Shown: positions 51,022-60,014, counted from the first letter of the stretch. The stretch is 64,000 nt of DNA from Bacillus sp. MM2020_1 (GCA_011250595.1 JAANMP010000003.1:1-64000), one strand, 5' to 3'. Program-made: numbers and translations. Notes: generated by a model not told the origin, from the sequence alone.

Positions 51022-51797
51022 ACCAATGGTTGACTTTATTCCAAAAAGAGTTAATAGAAATGTGGCGGAATTTCAAATGGATTTGGGTACCGATTACTTT
51101 TATTTTATTAGGTGTTTCAGAGCCATTATCTAGTTATTATATGCCGCAAATTATAGATTCACTGGGCGGATTGCCTGAAGGAACGGTAATCGAAATCCCG
51201 CCACCAACTGCATCTGAGGTTTTAATACAAGGGTTGAGCCAATATACGACCATCGGTGTTTTAATTATCGTCCTTTCAACGATGGCTATCCTTGCGGGGG
51301 AAAGAAAAAGCGGTGTGGCTGCGATGATATTAGTAAAGAATGTTTCTTACTTTTCCTTTGTTACAGCAAAGTGGGCTGGTGGCCTCTTATTGTTATGGCT
51401 TTCTCTTTTAATTGGCTCAATTGCGACATGGTATTATACCGGTATCTTATTTGATTGGATACCAATTGATGTTTTTTTTCAGTCGTATTTCCTATATGGC
51501 TTATGGCTTACGGTTGTTTTAACGTTGACGGTCTTTTTTAGTGCCTCCCTATTGACACCTGGAATAGCAGGATTTAACTCTTTAGCAGTGGTGTTTGTTT
51601 TCACAATAGTAACTGGTGCTCTATCCAATTGGCTTGAATGGAGCCCGTCACAACTAACAAACTATGCAAATGAGATGCTATTGTCAAAAGGTACTCCGGA
51701 TGATACGCTGCCTGCTAGTCTATTAACATTAGCCTGTATCATAATCCTGCTTTGGTTTAGTGTGTTTATTTTTAGAAAAAAAGAACTAGCCTCTTAA
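51018..51797 (+). CDS. ABC-2 type permease (YxlG-like)
   Basis: Membrane component (259 residues) with about six helices and a large extracytoplasmic loop after helix one (MPQIIDSLGGLPEGTVIEIPPPT), an ABC-2 feature. Partner of the ATPase just upstream; the substrate is unknown. No terminator with a T run was seen after it. Confidence 0.88.
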   Translation: MNQWLTLFQKELIEMWRNFKWIWVPITFILLGVSEPLSSYYMPQIIDSLGGLPEGTVIEIPPPTASEVLIQGLSQYTTIGVLIIVLSTMAILAGERKSGVAAMILVKNVSYFSFVTAKWAGGLLLLWLSLLIGSIATWYYTGILFDWIPIDVFFQSYFLYGLWLTVVLTLTVFFSASLLTPGIAGFNSLAVVFVFTIVTGALSNWLEWSPSQLTNYANEMLLSKGTPDDTLPASLLTLACIIILLWFSVFIFRKKELAS

Positions 51798-51887
51798 CGG
51801 AGTCATTTCATTTTGTATATTAATGTGGAAGGGCTATAATGGCTATTAACTATTAAGTTTAATGTTAACATGAAAGGGCGTCGCAAC

Positions 51888-52742
51888 ATGGAAAATCAAG
51901 TCGGTTTGGTACTAGAAGGTGGTGGGATGCGCGGAGTTTACACTGCTGGGATCCTTGAATTCTTTTTAGAATCACAGTTGTTTTTTCCTTATGTTATTGG
52001 GGTTTCTGCGGGCGCTTGCAATGCCGCCTCGTATTTGTCAAAGCAAAAAGGGAGAAATAAAACCGTTACAATCGAATATGCTTCTGACCCAAGATACATT
52101 TCATGGAAAAATTACTTTCGAAATCGGCAATTTTTTGGCATGGATTTTATTTTTGACGAAATTCCCAATAAACATGTACCCTACCATTATGATGTATTTT
52201 ATAATAGTCCTTCTGAATTTGTAGTCGGGACAACCGATTGCTACACAGGAGAACCTGTTTATTTTAAAAAACAAGAATATGGGAATGACCTGTTAACTGT
52301 GTTGCGTGCATCAAGCTCGTTGCCATTTATTGCACCAGAGGTTCGTTTTAAAGACAAACTTTTACTTGATGGTGGAATCAGTGATCCCATTCCAATTAAA
52401 AGAGCTCAGCTGGATGGGTTTTCAAAAAATATTGTCATCTTAACTAGAAATCAAGGCTATCTGAAAAAGCCCTCAAAATTTCATTTTCTTGTAGATCGGA
52501 AGTACCCTGATTACAAAGGCTTGCAACAGTCACTTCGAAACCGATACCAAATCTATAATGAAACCGTCGAATACCTTGAACAGGAAGAAAAAGAGGGAAA
52601 TGTATTGATCATCCGCCCCACCAAGCCGTTAAAGGTCGGTAGAATGGAACGGAATCCGCAAAGATTAGAAGATCTATACAATCAAGGTTACGCGGATGCC
52701 AAAGCATCAATGACCTCGATTATTAGCTATATTAATGCTTAA
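51888..52742 (+). CDS. Patatin-like phospholipase
   Basis: Ser-Asp dyad lipid acyl hydrolase (284 residues). EGGGMRGVYTAG (oxyanion loop, about 10-21), GVSAGA (nucleophile Ser, about 42) and DGGISDPIP (catalytic Asp) are all present. I use the ATG at 51888, with AAAGGGCG nine bases before, over the ATG at 51870. Similar to E. coli YjjU. Soluble and cytosolic; a role in lipid turnover is likely but unproven. Confidence 0.92.
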   Translation: MENQVGLVLEGGGMRGVYTAGILEFFLESQLFFPYVIGVSAGACNAASYLSKQKGRNKTVTIEYASDPRYISWKNYFRNRQFFGMDFIFDEIPNKHVPYHYDVFYNSPSEFVVGTTDCYTGEPVYFKKQEYGNDLLTVLRASSSLPFIAPEVRFKDKLLLDGGISDPIPIKRAQLDGFSKNIVILTRNQGYLKKPSKFHFLVDRKYPDYKGLQQSLRNRYQIYNETVEYLEQEEKEGNVLIIRPTKPLKVGRMERNPQRLEDLYNQGYADAKASMTSIISYINA

Positions 52743-52744
52743 GA

Positions 52745-52773
52745 GAAGGGACCCAACTAGTCTCTTCTTTTTT
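52745..52773 (+). terminator. Intrinsic terminator of the patatin gene
   Basis: GAAGGGAC / GTCTCTTC stem (one G-U), 7-nt loop, six T. Confidence 0.82.
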
Positions 52774-52855
52774 AATGTGAATTCAAATCTCCTATCATTT
52801 TTTTAGCTTTTATTAAATAAACTAGGACTAGAGGAATTGATAAGGAGTTTTCTAG

Positions 52856-53641
52856 ATGAAAATAAATGAATATTACCGGGATACAGCTAATTTGAACCTA
52901 AATGGTAGTATTGCTGCTCTAATTCCAGCCATCGTCATTGTTGCTGGCAATCTTTTTTTTATTAAAAACAAAGAAATAATGATATTAATAATCCCATTCC
53001 TGATTTATAGTTTAATTTGTTTTCAAATCTACCTTTTTAGGATGAGGCAGTCATTGTCAATAGACAGGAATTTAATGAATTCCGAGCGCAACCTTCAGTC
53101 TTTATTTGAGGCACGACATTTACTTGTGTTATTTTTGAATACCAATTCCTCACGCCTGCTCCTCTATTTTCCGGATGGGCATCTTGCAGGAATGATTGAG
53201 AGATTCTATGGCAAAGGATTAAAGAAATTTAGCCATTCGAAAATTTTTGCACTCTATCATTTGGATAATGAAGCAATCGGATATTTTAAGGTGAGTGGCC
53301 GAAAGGTTATTAAAATAGAAGTATTTGATCAAAATAGACAATATTTAGGTCGCTTTGAAAAAAGGATACTCGATTGGAGGACTAATAAAAAGAAATTACT
53401 AGATCCGAAAGGGAGGTATATTGGTGCTATCGAAGGATCTTCTACTTTTATGGATGAACAGATTATAACAAGCAATCCGCTTCCGGACGGTCGGCTTCGC
53501 CGGGGATGGATGCCAATCGAATGGAGTCCGCTATTTCCAGAGCCCAATACGCCAGTCCTCTCATTAAGGGAGACATTATCTGAACAGGACAAGCTCCTTC
53601 GAATGTCTTTTATCATTAACGAATATTTTATCGAAAGATAG
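52856..53641 (+). CDS. Membrane protein of unknown function with C-terminal beta domain
   Basis: A 261-residue protein with two adjacent N-terminal membrane helices (SIAALIPAIVIVAGNLFFI and IMILIIPFLIYSLICFQIYLF) and a soluble domain with repeated strand-turn units (YLGRFEKRILDW, GRYIGAIEGS), like a LURP/tubby-type barrel. That reading is tentative. Start ATG has AAGGAG upstream. Monocistronic. Confidence 0.75.
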   Translation: MKINEYYRDTANLNLNGSIAALIPAIVIVAGNLFFIKNKEIMILIIPFLIYSLICFQIYLFRMRQSLSIDRNLMNSERNLQSLFEARHLLVLFLNTNSSRLLLYFPDGHLAGMIERFYGKGLKKFSHSKIFALYHLDNEAIGYFKVSGRKVIKIEVFDQNRQYLGRFEKRILDWRTNKKKLLDPKGRYIGAIEGSSTFMDEQIITSNPLPDGRLRRGWMPIEWSPLFPEPNTPVLSLRETLSEQDKLLRMSFIINEYFIER

Positions 53642-53720
53642 AAGATTCGACAGTTTCCCTCACGAACATTGTTTGATATGATGAATAAAACACTTTTATC
53701 AATTTTGTGGGGGTTTTACG

Positions 53721-54704
53721 ATGCAAATCAAGTTAATAAAAGGTCATGGATCGGGAAATGACTTTCTAATCATCGATGAAATATCAAATGGATATGCTTT
53801 TACGGAAATAGAACGTGCAGACCTCGCGAAGTTGTTATGTAATCGTCAATCTGATTTAGGTGCGGATGGCATTCTTTTCGTTATGCAAAGCGAAAACGCA
53901 GATGGTAGAATGCGCGTATTTAACGCTGACGGGTCGGAGGCTTCGATGTGCGGAAATGGACTTCGACTTGTGGCTAGATACGTTTGTGAACATTTGGGGC
54001 GGAGTAAAGCTGTGATTGAAACGATGAAAGCGAATCTAAAGGTCAGCAAGCAAATGGAGCTTGAAAAGGATATCCACACCTACCAAGTGGAAATTTCGCC
54101 GGTCTTGTTTGAATTAAAAGCTCTTCCATTAAATTTAAATAAACCAACATTATACAATGAAAGAATCGAAGAACTTTCAGAGGATTTAAGGTTTACAGCA
54201 CTAGCTGTTCCGAATCCACATCTAATTGCCATTGTGGAAGCTGAACAGCTTCAAGGAGACCTACAGAAACAACTTAGTGAAAAAGTGAATGGTCCCAATG
54301 AGTTATTTCCAGATGGTGTTAATGTAAGCTTTGTTAAACACTTACAGCCTGGTTCCATTTATGTAAGAACATATGAGCGTGGTGTTGGTTTTACGAATGC
54401 TTGTGGTACAGCCATGTCAGCCTCGACACTCGTCACTTGTTTACACGGATTAAATACCTTCGAAGAAGTGGTCAATGTTTTTAATAATGGTGGCAGAGTA
54501 CAGTGTATCGTTCATCAAAACGAGGGGAAATACACCATCGACTTGATTGGAAATGCAACCTATCTTTATAATGCAACAGTCAATGTTGACCTCGAGCAGG
54601 GAGCGTTCACTGTCTCTTCGAAAATGGAATTGATGGAACAGTCATCATATGAGAACTTCCAATCAGAAGCACAAAGGTATCTCAAAACTGAAATCAAAGG
54701 ATAG
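53721..54704 (+). CDS. dapF: Diaminopimelate epimerase
   Basis: Converts LL- to meso-diaminopimelate for lysine and peptidoglycan. The two active-site cysteines are in SMCGNGLR (about residue 75) and TNACGTAMSA (about 226); NADGSEASMCGNG and GHGSGNDF are family blocks. At 327 residues it is about 40 longer than most DapF proteins, with extra sequence at the C-terminus after GNATYLYNATV. Its stop codon forms part of the terminator shared with ligD. Confidence 0.94.
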   Translation: MQIKLIKGHGSGNDFLIIDEISNGYAFTEIERADLAKLLCNRQSDLGADGILFVMQSENADGRMRVFNADGSEASMCGNGLRLVARYVCEHLGRSKAVIETMKANLKVSKQMELEKDIHTYQVEISPVLFELKALPLNLNKPTLYNERIEELSEDLRFTALAVPNPHLIAIVEAEQLQGDLQKQLSEKVNGPNELFPDGVNVSFVKHLQPGSIYVRTYERGVGFTNACGTAMSASTLVTCLHGLNTFEEVVNVFNNGGRVQCIVHQNEGKYTIDLIGNATYLYNATVNVDLEQGAFTVSSKMELMEQSSYENFQSEAQRYLKTEIKG

Positions 54705-54724
54705 GGTATTCCCTATCCTTTTTT
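54699..54724. terminator. Terminator containing both stop codons of dapF and ligD
   Basis: GGATAGGG / CCCTATCC stem with TATT loop and T run. The TAG of dapF (54702-54704) and the complement of the ligD TAG (54713-54715) lie in opposite arms. Confidence 0.9.
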
Positions 54725-56554
54725 GGTGCCCTTTTTTAGGATCTCTAATACAGGTGCAAATGGCTGAATTGATTTTGTTTGAAAGTAATTCGAAAAAGGA
54801 TCCCCTTGCCGGCGAAGTCGCTTGATTGCATTTTCCATATTAAACGAAACTGATACGAGCTTTTCATCCACTTCCTCCCAATAAAGCGGGGTGGCAACAC
54901 CACCATGTTCATTTCCACGCATTGAATAAGGTGCGACAATTGTTTTTCCTTCGCTATGTTGCACATAGTCAACATAAAGCCTGCTCCCGCGCTTTTTTTT
55001 CATCCTTTCAATCGTAAAAGAGTCAGGATCCTTGGAAATTAAATATTCCGCAATAAAGCTTGTAAATAACCTGGTATCATCATATGTAAATTTATTTTCG
55101 GGCAGCGGGAGATAAATTTGCAGCCCTTTGTTCCCGGAGGTTTTAATGAACCCAATTAAATTTAATTGATCGAGGACTTCTTTAATGAGCAATGCCGCTT
55201 TTATTGCCAATTGAAAGTGGTCCCTGGAAGGGGGGTCTAAATCAAAGACAATTTCACTCGGCCCGCTGCTATGAATGGTTTGAAAAGGTACATGAAACTC
55301 TATTGCTAATTGGTTGCCGAGCCAAACGAGAGTTTTAAGATTATTGCATAGAATATAGTCAATCCCTTCGGAAGAGTGTGTTTGCACAAATTCCGGTGCA
55401 TAATCCGGGCAATTTTTTTGATAAAATGCTTCACCGAACATCCCGTGTGGAAAACGGATGACAGTTAACAAGCGGTCTTTTAATAAAGGCAGCATATACG
55501 GTGAAATTTCTCTTAGGTAAAGGATATAATCAGCTTTTCGAATCGAAAGTTTTTCCCATAGCGGTTTATCCGGATGGGTAATATCTAAATATTCCGGCAA
55601 GTTTTTTCGGGCGAAAATAAAACGATCATAGGTACATAAAGATGGTTCTAGATCAAAGCGAAACCGATCAAAATGTGGCTCACGAAGCTGATTTTCATAG
55701 AGCTCTAAATATTTTACCTCTATGCAAATGGCAGGTTCCACGGTAATCATTTGTGCATCTTCTCGGATCATGTTTTGTTTTATCGTTTGCTGCAAAGCTT
55801 GTTTTTCCTCAGGTTTAAAGCCAAAAAGGACTTGACCGATTGGGTAGATTTTATTTTCCTTATAGACACTGACATAAAAATAACCATTTGTTTTATCATA
55901 GGAGCTAATAAAGCAGCTGACAAATTTCCAATTTTTATATTTCAACCATTGTAAGGACCGCTTTCCTTCTTCCCATAGACTATTCTTGTGTTTGGCAATA
56001 ATTCCTTCCCCGTCATTTAAAACAACCTTCTCCCACAGCAAATCAAAATTATCATAGGCCTGGACGAGCTGAAGTAATTGTTCATCATAAGGGTCCGCCT
56101 CTAGCCCCAACCCGACTTTTTGAAACAGTTTGATGAGTTCCTTCTTTCTTTTATGAAAGACAAGTGCATGTAATCCTTTGCCAGCGATCATCAGCACATC
56201 AAACACCATCAGGCGACAGGGAGATTTGTTGGCTTGTTCGCTAATTTTTCGTTCTGATTTTAAGCGTCCCCGGACTTGAATCATTGAGAAATTGGCTTTA
56301 TGTGTATTTTCTAATGAGACGAGTTCCCCATCTAATTGAAGGGGCAAGTAGGGCTTAAATTGTTCTCCATAGTTTAACAAAAAATCATTTATTTCTGGAA
56401 ATTGTGCGAGAAGTGACTTTCCGTTTCTGCTGGTCAGTTCGATTCCTCGTGAATTCCATTCCAAAATAGCTCGAAAGCCATCATATTTGACCTCGTAGAG
56501 CCAATCAGGATGTTCCGGCAAATCAAATGTGAGGCTTGGCAGCATCGGCTTCAT
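54713..56554 (-). CDS. ligD: Bifunctional non-homologous end-joining DNA ligase LigD
   Basis: ATP-dependent ligase fused to a primase-polymerase (613 residues), the B. subtilis LigD layout. Ligase domain first: EVKYDGFR (adenylated Lys, about 24) and the EGIIAKHKNS and WLKYK motifs. Polymerase domain from about residue 325: FDLDPP (metal Asp pair, about 450), SGNKGLQIYLPL (His-less variant of the usual HGL motif region) and VDYVQ. There is no phosphoesterase domain. The start at 56554 is chosen because it gives the family length and AAGGGAC lies upstream. Divergent from ku. Confidence 0.93.
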   Translation of the reverse strand: MKPMLPSLTFDLPEHPDWLYEVKYDGFRAILEWNSRGIELTSRNGKSLLAQFPEINDFLLNYGEQFKPYLPLQLDGELVSLENTHKANFSMIQVRGRLKSERKISEQANKSPCRLMVFDVLMIAGKGLHALVFHKRKKELIKLFQKVGLGLEADPYDEQLLQLVQAYDNFDLLWEKVVLNDGEGIIAKHKNSLWEEGKRSLQWLKYKNWKFVSCFISSYDKTNGYFYVSVYKENKIYPIGQVLFGFKPEEKQALQQTIKQNMIREDAQMITVEPAICIEVKYLELYENQLREPHFDRFRFDLEPSLCTYDRFIFARKNLPEYLDITHPDKPLWEKLSIRKADYILYLREISPYMLPLLKDRLLTVIRFPHGMFGEAFYQKNCPDYAPEFVQTHSSEGIDYILCNNLKTLVWLGNQLAIEFHVPFQTIHSSGPSEIVFDLDPPSRDHFQLAIKAALLIKEVLDQLNLIGFIKTSGNKGLQIYLPLPENKFTYDDTRLFTSFIAEYLISKDPDSFTIERMKKKRGSRLYVDYVQHSEGKTIVAPYSMRGNEHGGVATPLYWEEVDEKLVSVSFNMENAIKRLRRQGDPFSNYFQTKSIQPFAPVLEILKKGTKKG

Positions 56555-56632
56555 CGTAAATTTGTCCCTTCTTTTTAAGTTATTTTGTTTAATTATTATC
56601 AAATTCATCCTTTTTCCAATTGTTTTTAGGAA

Positions 56633-56648
56633 TGTGATGGTTCACATG
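56633..56648. promoter_or_regulatory. Palindrome in the ligD-ku intergenic region
   Basis: ATGTGA-TGGT-TCACAT, a perfect 6-bp inverted repeat with a 4-bp spacer, between the divergent end-joining genes. It resembles Crp/Fnr half-sites but has N4 instead of N6, so that identity is unlikely. It may be an operator. Confidence 0.4.
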
Positions 56649-56685
56649 AAGCACAATAGAAACAAAAAGAATGGAGAATCACAAG

Positions 56686-57516
56686 ATGCATACGATGTGG
56701 AAGGGTAGTATTAGTTTTGGGCTTGTTAACATTCCCATCAAGCTCCATACGGCGACAGAGGATAAAGATATCAAGCTGCGGACTCTGCATAACAAATGTC
56801 ATGCCCCAATTAAATATGAAAAAATTTGTTCTGTTTGTGAGGAAGAAGTAAAACCTGAGGATATCGTTAAGGCTTATGAATATACAAAAGGTAAATTTGT
56901 TGTCCTCGATCATGACGAACTCGAAAAGCTAAGAAAAGAAAACGAAGAGAAAGCAGTTGAAATTATTGATTTTGTCAAAATGGAACAAATTGATCCAATC
57001 TATTACGATCGAAGCTATTATATGTCTCCGAGTGAGGGAGGCGGAAAAGCCTATTCCTTGCTTAGAAAAGCATTGCTGGAATCGCAAAAAGTTGGTCTTG
57101 CCAAAATCATTATTCGCTCCAAAGAGCAATTAGCAGTCATTCGTGTATATGAAAATGTATTAGTCATGGAAACGATACATTATCCCGATGAAGTTCGTAA
57201 AGCAGGGGATGTTCCAAGTGTTCCTTCAGAAGATAAAGTGACGAAAAGAGAGTTGGACACAGCCATTTTATTGATTGACCAATTGACAACAGAGTTTGAA
57301 CCAGAGAAATACACAGATGAATATCGAACTGCACTCCTTGAATTGATTGAATCGAAACGAAACGGCCAAGAAACAGTATCAGCCGCAACGAAGGAAGTAG
57401 CATCCAACGTCACTGACTTAATGGCGGCATTACAGGCATCCATTGATCGGACAAAACCTAAAAAGGCCGCAGCACCTAGAAAGAAAGCGGCACCGAGAGT
57501 CAAAAAGGAAGCATAG
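56686..57516 (+). CDS. ku: DNA end-binding protein Ku
   Basis: Homodimeric ring that binds double-strand ends and recruits LigD. The start at 56686 (GGAGAA seven bases before) gives MHTMWKGSISFGLVNIPIKL, the conserved N-terminus, and 276 residues. A Lys/Ala/Pro-rich basic tail (KPKKAAAPRKKAAPRVKK) contacts DNA. In B. subtilis the ykoV/ykoU pair works in spores; here the genes are divergent rather than in one operon. Confidence 0.95.
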   Translation: MHTMWKGSISFGLVNIPIKLHTATEDKDIKLRTLHNKCHAPIKYEKICSVCEEEVKPEDIVKAYEYTKGKFVVLDHDELEKLRKENEEKAVEIIDFVKMEQIDPIYYDRSYYMSPSEGGGKAYSLLRKALLESQKVGLAKIIIRSKEQLAVIRVYENVLVMETIHYPDEVRKAGDVPSVPSEDKVTKRELDTAILLIDQLTTEFEPEKYTDEYRTALLELIESKRNGQETVSAATKEVASNVTDLMAALQASIDRTKPKKAAAPRKKAAPRVKKEA

Positions 57517-57529
57517 GGAAAGTGTTAAC

Positions 57530-57556
57530 GACCGTTTCGAATTTTCGAATCGGTTT
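57530..57556 (+). terminator. Intrinsic terminator of ku
   Basis: ACCGTTTCGA / TCGAATCGGT stem with one mismatch, followed by six T. Confidence 0.8.
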
Positions 57557-57630
57557 TTTGCAGTTCTTGCATCCAACAATACTGCATATTTTTAATAAAT
57601 GTATTTATTGTAAATATTGGGGGAGATACT

Positions 57631-58593
57631 TTGGCTGTTAATGTACTCATGATTACTGATCCGGGTATCGATGATTCATTTGCGATTATGTATGCCTTAC
57701 TAAATCCAAAAATAAACTTGGTTGGCATTGTCAGTGGTTATGGAAATACACCAAAAGAAAAATCGGTTAAGAATACAGCCTACCTGTTAACTTTAGGAGG
57801 AAGAGAGGATATTCCAATCATAGCTGGTGCCGCAGGACCTCTATCAGGTGATCCAATCGTATATTATCCTGAGATACACGGCAAAGAGGGATTAGGACCA
57901 ATCAAGCCTCCGGATACTATTCAGAATGTAAAAGTTTATGATATTAACAAAATTCTTGAAATTGTAAATCAGTATACAGGCGACCTCGTGATTGTCTCTG
58001 TCGGAAGACTGACAGAGTTAGCATTAATGTTTATCCTATATGGGAAAGATGCTTTAAAGGGAGTAAACACATTTTATATTATGGGAGGGGCTTTTTTGGT
58101 CCCCGGGAATATTTCTGCTGAGGCAGAGGCAAATTTTTTTGTTGATCCGATTGCGGCAGACACTGTCATGGAAAAGGCTCATAATATTTATTTATTTCCA
58201 CTAAATATTACAAATAAAGCACTCATAACTCCAGATATTATTGACTATCTAAGTGAAAACAGCCCGACACCTTTCAAGCCGTTATTAAAACCAGCCTTTG
58301 ATTATTACTATAAAGCCTATCAGAAGAATGTACCCGGTATTAAAGGAGCGCCTCTTCATGATGTGGTCCCGTTAATGGCATTAACGGAACCGGATTTAGT
58401 AAAGTATATCCCGAGAAGAGTAAGAGTAGAGCAATTTGGTAATGCCAAAGGCAAAAGCATCGCTGATTTTCGACCAAAACCTGATAAAGAACCGGTTAAT
58501 TCTCTTGATTACATTGGCATGGAAGCTGATATACAAAAATTTATCGTCAATTTCATGGGAATATTTTTACAAGGTGATTTTAATAAACAATAA
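57631..58593 (+). CDS. Inosine/uridine-preferring nucleoside hydrolase family protein
   Basis: Calcium-dependent N-ribohydrolase fold (320 residues). The signature TDPGIDDSFA (about 9-18) gives the Asp cluster that binds Ca2+; FYIMGGAF and NFFVDPIAADTVM (Asn, Asp) complete the site, and HDVVPLMAL near the C-terminus has the usual His-Asp. TTG start five bases after GGGGGAG. Substrate range (purine or pyrimidine ribosides) not predictable. Confidence 0.92.
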   Translation: MAVNVLMITDPGIDDSFAIMYALLNPKINLVGIVSGYGNTPKEKSVKNTAYLLTLGGREDIPIIAGAAGPLSGDPIVYYPEIHGKEGLGPIKPPDTIQNVKVYDINKILEIVNQYTGDLVIVSVGRLTELALMFILYGKDALKGVNTFYIMGGAFLVPGNISAEAEANFFVDPIAADTVMEKAHNIYLFPLNITNKALITPDIIDYLSENSPTPFKPLLKPAFDYYYKAYQKNVPGIKGAPLHDVVPLMALTEPDLVKYIPRRVRVEQFGNAKGKSIADFRPKPDKEPVNSLDYIGMEADIQKFIVNFMGIFLQGDFNKQ

Positions 58594-58624
58594 TGAAACT
58601 CAGAATAGGTTTCATTATTGTTTA
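58588..58624 (+). terminator. Terminator of the nucleoside hydrolase gene
   Basis: CAATAATGAAAC / GTTTCATTATTG, perfect 12-bp stem with 9-nt loop, overlapping the stop codon; a short T run follows. Confidence 0.85.
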
Positions 58625-58658
58625 AAATTATATAAATTTCCTGCTTTTTGAAATTTTA

Positions 58659-58687
58659 TTGACTGTAAAGCTAAATTAGGGTAAAAT
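58659..58687 (+). promoter_or_regulatory. SigA promoter of the cold-shock gene
   Basis: TTGACT (58659-58664), 17-bp spacer, TAAAAT (58682-58687). The start near 58694 leaves a leader of about 150 nt, as usual for cold-shock mRNAs. Confidence 0.75.
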
Positions 58688-58693
58688 AAAGAT

Positions 58694-58843
58694 ACGCTTT
58701 TAAGTTAGTTAAATATTTATAGTTTAGTAGTCGTAACTGCACGAAAAATGTGGGTGATGTCTATGCCCAAACGTGCCAGTACGTCTTTTTTATTTTTTTA
58801 TATGTAATAAATTAAAAGTGAACTATATTTTGGGGGTTTTTTC
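58694..58843 (+). promoter_or_regulatory. Long structured 5' leader of the cold-shock gene
   Basis: A roughly 150-nt untranslated leader. ACTGCACG (58737-58744) can pair with CGTGCCAGT (58774-58782) with one bulged C, and a T-rich stretch (ACGTCTTTTTTATTTTTTT) follows, giving a terminator-like or thermosensitive structure. A tiny ORF (ATG around 58763) overlaps it. Function unproven. Confidence 0.5.
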
Positions 58844-59044
58844 ATGAACAACGGTAAAGTTAAATGGTTTAATGCAGAAAAAGGATTTGGATTTATTGAA
58901 GCTGATGGCGGTCAAGACGTATTCGTTCACTTTTCAGCAATTCAATCTGAAGGCTTCAAAACATTAGAAGAGGGCCAATCAGTTTCTTTTGAAATCGTTG
59001 AAGGCGCTCGTGGACCACAAGCTTCTAACGTTAAAACAGTTTAA
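58844..59044 (+). CDS. Cold-shock protein (CspA/CspB family)
   Basis: A 66-residue OB-fold RNA chaperone. RNP1 KGFGFIE and RNP2 VFVHF are intact, as is the GKVKWFN start. It melts RNA structure after a temperature drop and is also abundant in normal growth. Which of several Bacillus csp paralogues it is cannot be decided. Has its own promoter, long leader and terminator. Confidence 0.97.
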   Translation: MNNGKVKWFNAEKGFGFIEADGGQDVFVHFSAIQSEGFKTLEEGQSVSFEIVEGARGPQASNVKTV

Positions 59045-59056
59045 TTCTTTTATAAT

Positions 59057-59090
59057 AAAGGTGATGCACTATTTTTTAGCATCACCTTTT
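59057..59090 (+). terminator. Intrinsic terminator of the csp gene
   Basis: AAAGGTGATGC / GCATCACCTTT stem with 11-nt loop and T tail. Confidence 0.92.
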
Positions 59091-59233
59091 ATCTATATGA
59101 TATTTTTACTGCGAGAAAAGTAGACTTAAAGTCAATAGGCTGCTGCTAAATGATGTTTGAAATTTTCCATATTATTTAGCTAACAAACAAAGTATTTAAA
59201 ACAGTCATGCACTAATTACAAGGGGTGATCGTT

Positions 59234-59437
59234 TTGGCGTTTGGTAGAAAAAATGATGAGGAAATCAAATTAGAAGAAACTAAAATCTGGGTATGTAGTT
59301 CAGACACGTGTAAATGCTGGATTCGAGACAATTTTAAAAGCACTGAAGTGCCTTTATGTCCAATCTGCAAAAGTGAAATGACTGAAAGTACTAAAGAATT
59401 ACAAGTTATTCACAACCATAGTAAGAACTTTATGTGA
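59234..59437 (+). CDS. ydjO: YdjO family cold-inducible zinc-ribbon protein
   Basis: A 67-residue protein with a WVCSSDTCKCW motif followed by CPICKSEM: a four-Cys zinc ribbon as in B. subtilis YdjO, annotated as cold-inducible. The TTG at 59234 has GGGGTGA five bases before; the GTG at 59225 would lie in that site. Adjacent to the csp gene. Confidence 0.87.
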   Translation: MAFGRKNDEEIKLEETKIWVCSSDTCKCWIRDNFKSTEVPLCPICKSEMTESTKELQVIHNHSKNFM

Positions 59438-59447
59438 TCAATAGGTT

Positions 59448-59480
59448 AGCAGGGAGATTTAATCACTCCCTGCTTTTTTA
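59448..59480. terminator. Terminator between ydjO and the DUF6509 gene
   Basis: AGCAGGGAG / CTCCCTGCT stem, 9-nt loop, TTTTTTA. Convergent genes on both sides. Confidence 0.88.
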
Positions 59481-59765
59481 TTATTCTTTAGCGTTTTCTC
59501 TACAATAGGCAAGAACCATTGCTTCTTCTTCCTCTTCAAGTTCAAAGTCGAGTACCTTTTCGCTCCCGATTTCATAAAGATAAAAGTTAGTAATTTTGTC
59601 ACCATTTTCGTCACTAACGAAAATGGTTCTAAGGCCTACTCCTTTATCCGAATAAAGCTCATCCTCTTCATCCACAGCAAGTTCTAAGAAAAACTCATAA
59701 CGGTCACCTGATAATAAACCGAATGGATCTTCTAATTTTTCAACTGAGTGTCCAGTAATGTTCAA
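59481..59765 (-). CDS. DUF6509-like acidic protein
   Basis: A 94-residue acidic protein starting (TTG) MNITGHSVEKLEDPFGLLSG-like and continuing YEFFLELAVDEEDELYS, with a Glu-rich tail. The TTG at 59765 lies eight bases after AGAGG, while the in-frame ATG nine bases upstream touches that site. I associate the family with DUF6509 of Bacillaceae from memory. Function unknown. Confidence 0.75.
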   Translation of the reverse strand: MNITGHSVEKLEDPFGLLSGDRYEFFLELAVDEEDELYSDKGVGLRTIFVSDENGDKITNFYLYEIGSEKVLDFELEEEEEAMVLAYCRENAKE

Positions 59766-60014
59766 AAATATCATCCTCTGCAAAGTATTCATCCTTACTA
59801 TTATACACATTTTTAATTAAACAAGAAAAACTGTGTAGCATTGTTATCAATATTTTTCTCGTGTTGTAGAAATTTTCCATAATTATTTCATACCATTTTG
59901 AAATAAATGTGAATAATTCCATAAATGGGATTCCTATATGGACGGAATAAGGTAAGATAAATTTATAAAAAAGTAATCATTACAAACGAAGTGGTGACAG
60001 GTATTAACTATACT

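Noticed and set aside
53646-53652. TTCGACA upstream of dapF, a possible Spo0A box.
   Set aside because: Single 7-base match; several are expected by chance in 64 kb on both strands, and no second box or matching promoter spacing was found.
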